The notes under the pieces: generated by a model
Databases searched by the model: none
The model's input: only the letters and a program-made list of their open reading frames with translations
What the model was told of the DNA's origin: nothing
Translations under genes and position numbers: made by a program
Part shown: piece by piece, positions 57,996 to 64,000 of the stretch
Layout: each line of letters starts with the position of its first letter
How positions within the stretch are numbered: the first letter of the stretch is position 1
NCBI GenBank assembly: GCA_963556495.2
Contig: OY747703.1
Span: forward strand, 31,458,296 to 31,522,295
From: Valencia hispanica
Taxonomy: Eukaryota; Chordata; Actinopteri; Cyprinodontiformes; Valenciidae
DNA length: 64,000 nt
Direction: 5' to 3'

Positions 57996-58067
57996 AGGTT
58001 CCACCGAGATTTGAACTCGGATCGCTGGATTCAGAGTCCAGAGTGCTAACCATTACACCATGGAACC
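57996..58067 (-). tRNA. tRNA-Gln (anticodon CTG)
   Basis: The - strand runs GGTTCCATGGTGTAATGGTT to GTTCAAATCTCGGTGGAACC. Acceptor arms GGTTCCA and TGGAACC pair. The anticodon stem CTGGA/TCCAG encloses loop CTCTGAA with anticodon CTG. The A box TGGTGTAATGG and B box GTTCAAATC are intact. There is no intron. A T-rich stretch was not evident immediately downstream, but the cloverleaf is complete. Confidence 0.96.
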
Positions 58068-58194
58068 CATGTTGAAAACCCCGAAAGAACACGTAGCTAT
58101 TCATTCCAGACTGTCAGCATGTCATTTTCTACTTTCTATTAATTCTGCCAACTGTCTGGCAATCACATAGCGTCTCATTAGATGTTTTTGTTAG

Positions 58195-58985
58195 ATGTCT
58201 GCACACCTCAGACTTCCAGTACAAACCAGAGACCTGTCATCTGCAGAAATATTCAGATGACTCTGCAGTCATCGGGTGTTTCAGAGATGGACGAGAAGCT
58301 GAATACAGAGAGCTGGTGGACCGCTTTGTGACATGGTGTGGAAACAATCGTCTCACCTTGAATGTGAACAAAACAAAGGAGACGATTGTAGATTTCAGAA
58401 GAAACAGGGATAAGTCAAACACTGTTTCCATCATTGGGGAAGAAGTGGAGGTGGTTGAGGAATATAAATACCTTGGAGTTCACCTGGACAACAGACTGGA
58501 CTGGAGGCGCAACAGTGAAGCCGTCTACAAGAAGGGACAGAGCAGACTGTACTTCTTGAGGAAGCTTAGGTCCTTCAAGGTTTGCACCAAGATGCTGGAG
58601 ATCTTCTACAAGTCTGTTGTGGAGAGTGTAATCTCTTCAGCCGTCATCTGTTGGGGTAGCAGCATCAGAGCCAGGGATTTAAATAGGCTCAACAACCTGA
58701 TGAAGAAGGCTGGTTCTGTTCTTTGCACTACTGTGGAACCTCTGGAGATGATGATGCAAAGAAGGATTCTTCTTTAAAACAAAAATTATGGACAACCCTG
58801 AGCATCCTCTTCATGAGACAGTCATACAACAACAGAGCGTCTTCAGTCGGAGGCTTCTTCAGTTTTGCTGCAATACAGACCGCTACAGGAAATCATTCCT
58901 GCCCACAGCCATCATTCTCTACAACAACTCCTTAAATAATTAACAACACTTAATTTCCTTATGGGATCAATACAGTATTTTTGGA
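58195..58985 (+). mobile_element. 5'-truncated Rex1-type LINE between two tRNA genes
   Basis: The + frame is open from about 58,192 to 58,777 and contains the catalytic QKYSDDSAVIGCF block, WCGNNRLTLNVNKTKETIVD, EEYKYLGVHLDNRLDWRRNS, KGQSRLYFLRKLRSFKVCTK and WGSSIRARDLNRLNNLMKKA. This is the C-terminal half of Rex1/Babar reverse transcriptase. The 3' end TTTCCTTATGGGATCAATAC resembles the family tail. The endonuclease and N-terminal RT are missing. The frame is notably well preserved. Confidence 0.85.
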
Positions 58986-59103
58986 TTCAATTGAATTAAA
59001 CGCTTCATAATTATGGCAAAATGCTGTTGTATACTGTATCTCTTCTACCGACTAGATTGTGATTACACAATTCAACTACTGGTGAAAATGAACAAGAAAG
59101 AAT

Positions 59104-59177
59104 TGGCCCGTACGGGGATCGAACCCGCGACCTTGGCGTTATTAGCACCACGCTCTAACCAACTGAGCTAACCGGCC
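59104..59177 (-). tRNA. tRNA-Ile (anticodon AAT)
   Basis: The - strand begins GGCCGGTTAGCTCAGTTGGT, with an intact A box TAGCTCAGTTGG and B box GGTTCGATCCC. Acceptor arms GGCCGGT and ACGGGCC pair with one G-T. The anticodon loop CTAATAA carries AAT, flanked by TGGTG/CGCCA. No intron. Confidence 0.97.
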
Positions 59178-59792
59178 GTAGCAACACCTCTCACCGGCAA
59201 TCTTTACATAGTCAAAATACCACAGCTGTGGACAAATTGCTTAGGATTCGTGAGAAGTTGGAGGCAACTTTAGGCAAACTTTAGGTTGTGTGTAGAAAGT
59301 GTGGTCCACTAAGTGTTTTTACACAAAACCTAAAGTAACTTTTGCCGGCGGTCGAAAATTAGCGTTTTCTCTGCATCAAAACGTGTCTTTTAAATTCACC
59401 GACAATATGTTCAGTCCATGGCGCATTTCAAAAGCGACCAGAAAATGACTTTTATTGCTCTCAATTTTTTTGGCAGTAGGGGACCCATGGACCGGAAGTA
59501 GAAGGGCGTGACTTAGGCTCCCCATATGAAGTAGCGGTCATAGACATATATATAGAGGGGTATGTATAACATATTAACATCAGGGGCGATTTTAGCCCCA
59601 AAGATTTCTAAAGATTTACTTTTTTTCGACAGTTCATGCTGTCTATGTGAGACATTACTGAAATATGAAAAACCATTCAGCACTTCGTTGAGATGTCATA
59701 TTTTAACAAGTATAGATCCCTCCCCCCCAGCCCAAAAAATGGTTTGTTCCAGCTTCACTCTCTCCGACTCTCACTAGCTCCAGCGCTCTTAC

Positions 59793-60784
59793 CAGTGTTG
59801 CCAACTTAGCGACTTTGTCGTTATATCTTACGACTTTTCAGACCCCCTTAACGACGTTTTTTTTTTCCAAAAAGCGCCTAGCGACAAATCTAGCGACATT
59901 TCTGACAACCCTTAGCTACTTTCTGTGAAACTTTGTCGCCGATATTTCCTGCAGTTTAGAGACCCAGCTTGCTCCTTCGCAAAGGGAATGATCTGCGCAT
60001 GTGTATGCTGCATGATCAGACTATGTCGACTGACCAATCATAAACCTTTTCCGGTTCATTTCATTCACTAACAAACGAAGTTTTTTTGTACTTAATGTTA
60101 ATTCAAAAGTAAAAAATAAATATGCATGTATATAAGACCGATCTTTCAACGGGAGTTAAGGCAGAAGCTTGTCTGTACTGCATCGGCATCTCACACCTGT
60201 GGTGCATTCAAGGAATGTTCGAAACGTATGGTGAGTTCAAAAACGTAAGACATTTAAAACTTATGACAAAAAACCCCCACTGAAAATAATACCATAAGCA
60301 ATAAAGATTTGATGCATGCTAAATATGCCCTACTTATATTTACAAAATACTAAAAAACAAGAAACTATATTCTCTCTATTAATTTCGTCTTCTTGAGATA
60401 TCTCAGCAAACGTATTTTTTTCCCAGAACTTTAAATTTTGTTTAAAAGGTCTTTGATGTCCAGTTGCAATTTGATATCTTGTAAATTTTGTACCAGTTTT
60501 CTCACAGTTTACTTCAGGCAAAATAATAGAACATGTTCCACAGTCTCTTCTTGAAGACATAAGTCACATTTCCCTGTAGCATGTTTCCCCTGTTTAAATA
60601 ATGTATTATTTAACCTGTATGATCAAATCCTAATCTAAATATAATTTTTCCTCCTTTTTTTCCAATCGTCATCACGTGATGACATCATCATTATGCAAAT
60701 TGGCATATGACGTCATCTGGCGACACCTAGCGACTTTCTGGGGCAACTTCAGCTACTTTCTGTCTGAGAGAGTTGGCAACACTG
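59793..60784. mobile_element. hAT-type element, 992 bp, with 8-bp target duplication
   Basis: The termini CAGTGTTGCCAACTTAGCGA and GAGAGTTGGCAACACTG are inverted. Identical 8-bp flanks GCTCTTAC lie at 59,785-59,792 and 60,785-60,792. Repeated CTAGCGAC and AGCTACTTTCTG words occur near both ends. A LINE fragment occupies part of the interior. No transposase domain was seen. Confidence 0.88.
60325..60660 (-). pseudogene. LINE C-terminal zinc-knuckle fragment inside the hAT element
   Basis: The - strand near 60,580-60,520 reads GKCDLCLQEETVEHVL followed in another frame by L-F-C-L-K. The C-x2-C-x8-H-x4-C spacing is typical of the C-terminal knuckle of non-LTR reverse transcriptases. Text continues NLQDIKLQLDIKDLLNK. 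It is broken by frameshifts. Confidence 0.55.
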
Positions 60785-61219
60785 GCTCTTACTGCCAGAG
60801 CAATGGTGGCTGGGACGCTTTGGAGCGGTGGTGTGAGTACTTGGCTAAAAACAGGACATGCTAGTTGCGTTTAACCGTCAGTAACTCTTTATATAGTTAG
60901 GTAGGAGTAGGACCATGTCGCTTTTTAGCTGAAAAACATTACACATTCCAGGTAACCTGCAGTGTTTAAAACACGTTTTTTGACGATGTATGCGACGCTA
61001 CAATCCGTCCTACTCTATAGGAAAATAAGCAACATTTTGACCGTCCTGTTGCTCCAATTGAAATTTAATAGGCTATTTTAAATCTAAAAACTTAAACTGC
61101 CAATGCCAACCGTTTTACCACTGTCCTCTTTGAAATGGAAGAGAAGCTGGTTATTTTGTCATGTGCCGAATATTAAACCTAAGGTAGCTAACTGAATGGA
61201 TGCCCATTAACTTTATAAT

Positions 61220-61233
61220 TCCTATTGTGTGTT

Positions 61234-61277
<44 letters not shown>

Positions 61278-61278
61278 T
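61220..61278. repeat. (GT)n microsatellite
   Basis: About 50 bp of GT with a few GTTT interruptions, just upstream of the MDIRKFF exon. Confidence 0.95.
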
Positions 61279-61314
61279 GTGTATTTTGCACACACAGAGA
61301 CAGCCAGATTCATA

Positions 61315-61642
61315 ATGGATATAAGGAAGTTTTTTCAAAAAAAGGAGGGACATTCAGGTAAAAGTGGAAGATCATGATCTGTCAATCAAGAATAATGTTG
61401 GATCAGTGTTTCAATATTCATATATTTTATTAGATGTACACGTGGTATGGTTATTTGCCTTTTGGTTGAAAGTACACTTGAGAGAAGAGATTTATTATTA
61501 CTGATCTTAATAGTATTTTTTTATATTAATGTAAGTTCTTTATCTAATTGAATACAATCTATTTGTGTATGATTGTCAGTCCAAAGAGGGAGAGAGCAAA
61601 GACCAGACCGTGAGGAGAAAGTGCAAGGTCAGGAAGAACCAG
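61315..61642 (+). CDS. Two short exons of a transposon-derived-looking gene
   Basis: Exon 61,315-61,357 encodes MDIRKFFQKKEGHS and ends at donor G|GTAAAAG. Exon 61,580-61,642 follows an ATTGTCAG acceptor and continues in frame as VQRGREQRPDREEKVQGQEE, with donor G|GTAAGAAA. An MDIRxFF start is common in fish hAT/TTF-type transposon proteins, so this may be the head of such an element rather than a host gene. A hAT element sits 250 bp downstream and no further exon was found. Host-gene status is unproven. Confidence 0.35.
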
Positions 61643-61889
61643 GTAAGAAAACAAACAGGGAAAAGTCAGTGACAGGCAAAACAGAAACTGTTAAACTGAC
61701 AAAGAAAAATATTCTAATTTTACTCATACAATCTGGAAGTTGTGTTCTCTCTATATGAAAGCTGCTATACAGAATCTGCAAAACAAGCTTGAAGCAGTTT
61801 TTGACCCTCTTTAACAATATTCCAACATAACATTATTATTATTAATTGGGCAGAATAAAATTAATGATATATTTTTATGTGGTTCAGCC

Positions 61890-63693
61890 TAGGGATGGGC
61901 ATTCGATTAAACTGTCCTCATCGATCATTGGGAGAATTAACGATCGATATTCGATTAATCATTGATATTTTTATATTACAATTCTGTGTTAATAGGCTAT
62001 ATTAAAATGCAGTGAGAATAGAAAAATAGGGTGTTTCCTCATTGAGATCTTCATTACAAGTGGGACACCTCTTGTGCCAGTTAAACAGAATTAATTCACG
62101 ATAGTTGCACAAAGAAAATATGCGCTATAAGCAGTGGAGCCGACAGCTAAAAGACGCTACTCATTAACACAACTGACGCTCATATTTTTTTTCTTCACCA
62201 AAAAAGTAAAATAAAAAAAGTCATGTTAAACAATAACTTAATAAAAAAATATATATAATACTTATAAGTCTGATAGTTTTGTGTTACATTTGGCAAAAAG
62301 AGTCGAGAAAGAGGATGAGAGAGATCAGCGTACCTAACAATAAATTAGGCTCATTAACAGAGTAAAAAAGACAAAAACAAAAGAAACTGTAACTTAAATA
62401 CAACTTTAGCACCAGTCTAGTGATTTTTGTTGAGAAAGATGAGCATGTTAACATGCTGCTGTGGTCAGAAGCGAAAGCTGCCTGGTGACCAGACTGACGG
62501 TCATCAGGCTGCTTTCGCGTTTGACCTGCAGCACTGAGATCACCTGCTGTGAGGGACAGACGTCGCTGTGATACACATACCTCCGTGCTAACTTGGCAAA
62601 CCTCTGGAATCTGGTTTTATTCATTTCCCACCAGTCTGTAGGGGTGCAATCCAGGGGTGGCGGAGCCTCCCTCAGAAAGTAATCGGTGAGTAAGTTTCTC
62701 TGCTTGTTGTGCATCTCGGCTCCTCCGTGCTAACACCGACTTGATGCTAGGTTGAGACCAAGAGCAGGATGGTCCGCTTCTAACCAGGGTTGGAAGTGTG
62801 TTCAAGTACTTATACACAGCTTCGCAGTGTTGGCAGTTGTTGGAAAGGTGTTTTAACTCTAATTTAAAGCCTATCTTAAAGGAACAGACACACATTTAAT
62901 TTATGACCCTGGGCTCTCTCTGAGCTCTTATTTCATCTTCCAGCGTGCTCGTTCATTTCTGTAAAAAGGAGCAATAAGAACAACAAACAACAATTATATA
63001 TTTTAACAGCGAGACGTCGTTCGCTGGACTTAGTTCTAGTAACTGAGTCCAGATCTACGTCAGCTCAAAGTCTTTATTGAAACAATAATAATAATAATAA
63101 ATTTTATTTAAAAGCGCCTTTCAGGACACCCAAGGACACTGTACAAATCAGAAAGCACATTAAAAATACAAAATACAGATAAAACATCAAAACAAGTTTG
63201 CAGGGAACTCTACCCACATAGATCTTCATTCACAGAATGGTCACAGTTTCTTCACATAAGGAACACATGATGTACCACATTCTTCTTGATTGTTCACTGT
63301 TTCTAAGTGTTGCCACATGCACTACAGAATTAAACCCTCATACAACATTAACAGAATTTCTATCTCGTCACAGTGAACCGGGACTTATTTGTTAGTTTGT
63401 TTTTTTAGTCAAAGTGGTCCCACTTCACACTTTGCTGCTACCTCTTCATGACAATGCTACTTTTGAAATACACAGAATCTTGCAAGAAACTGAGTCGGCC
63501 TGGGGGTTTTATTTTCAGTCATCGCCCTCGTGTGGTAAAGTGTTTAATTACTGCAACATAGCAAAATTAATTGCATTCCTTCAAAACTCACACTACGCAA
63601 CAGAACATGCGTTAATTGATCGGTTAAAAAAAGTCATCAATGAAATTCTTAATGATCAATTAATCGATCGTCGATTAATTATGCCCATCCCTA
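61890..63693 (-). mobile_element. hAT element, 1,804 bp (copy 2, inverted relative to copy 1)
   Basis: The termini TAGGGATGGGCATTCGATTA and ATTATGCCCATCCCTA are inverted. Flanks GTTCAGCC (61,882-61,889 and 63,694-63,701) are identical 8-bp target duplications. On the - strand it encodes a BED-finger-like [12 protein letters not shown] (62,830) and an hATC segment DWWEMNKTRFQRFAKLARRY (62,600), but no catalytic core. It is homologous to 27,529-28,768 in the opposite orientation and carries about 540 bp extra (about 62,840-63,385). Confidence 0.93.
62840..63385. repeat. Extra segment in hAT copy 2, including an L2-like tail
   Basis: This stretch has no counterpart in copy 1. It includes AATAATAATAATAAATTTTA and AAAGCGCCTTTCAGGACACC, a retroposon 3' tail related to that at 48,935. 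Part may be original hAT sequence lost from copy 1 and part a later insertion. Confidence 0.5.
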
Positions 63694-63814
63694 GTTCAGC
63701 CACAACTCTACTAAAACCTCAGCCAATAGTAAGTAGGTCAACTTTTGGACCATCTAGTCTGTATGACTGCCGCAGTACGTGCACCACATTTGCACACTAT
63801 CAGAAAGTGCCAAA

Positions 63815-64000
63815 CAGTGTCCTGGTGGAGAAGAATAAAGTATTTTATTGCCATATGTACAAATGTACAATGAAATTCTTTCTTAAGTCGCCTGTTTTTG
63901 TGGCACCTTAGGCAGTGGGTGAGGTGTCTTGCCCAAGGACACAACAGCATGTAGCAAGCAGAAGCAGGAATATCAAACCCACAATCTTCGGGTTACGGGC
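63815..64000 (-). mobile_element. Retroposon fragment cut by the window edge
   Basis: The blocks AATAAAGTATTTTATTGCCA, ATGTACAATGAAATTCTTTC, TCTTGCCCAAGGACACAACA and a terminal AATCTTCGGGTTACGGGC match the inverse of a common fish retroposon with a tRNA-like head. The right end is outside the window. Confidence 0.45.

Overview
The window is nuclear DNA from a vertebrate, almost certainly a ray-finned (teleost) fish. It holds three intron-containing vertebrate genes, two nuclear tRNA genes and a typical teleost repeat load: Rex1, Rex3/RTE and L2-type LINEs, Tc1-like and hAT DNA transposons, a copia-type LTR element, a tRNA-derived SINE and GATG/CATC microsatellites. I cannot name the species.

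Layout. Positions 1-18,380 hold no recognisable host gene, only repeats: an edge-truncated Harbinger-like first exon, Tc1 fragments, a 5'-truncated Rex3-like LINE, a Tc1 copy split by two nested transposons, and hAT and MITE elements. scoc (short coiled-coil protein) lies on the + strand at 18,463-29,730. Its last intron contains a whole antisense copia element, which in turn carries a hAT insertion. clgn (calmegin, an ER lectin chaperone) lies on the - strand at 32,781-39,783, tail to tail with scoc. I could resolve 14 coding exons that join in frame to 646 codons plus stop. A TE-rich gap at 39,800-44,750 follows. exosc9 (RNA exosome ring subunit) lies on the + strand at 44,752-57,712, with 12 coding exons joining in frame to 431 codons plus stop. 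Its introns hold an L2 LINE, Tc1 remnants and a Tc1-like element that makes up nearly all of the intron before exon 11. Downstream are tRNA-Gln(CTG) and tRNA-Ile(AAT), both on the - strand with a Rex1 LINE fragment between them, then two more hAT insertions.

The three protein genes act in separate processes: Golgi/autophagy trafficking (scoc), ER glycoprotein folding (clgn) and RNA processing and decay (exosc9). Nothing suggests they form one pathway. The most notable content is the layering of transposons. At least seven hAT-type insertions can be delimited by 8-bp target duplications read directly from the sequence. I found no CRISPR array, prokaryotic operon or other clearly new biological system.
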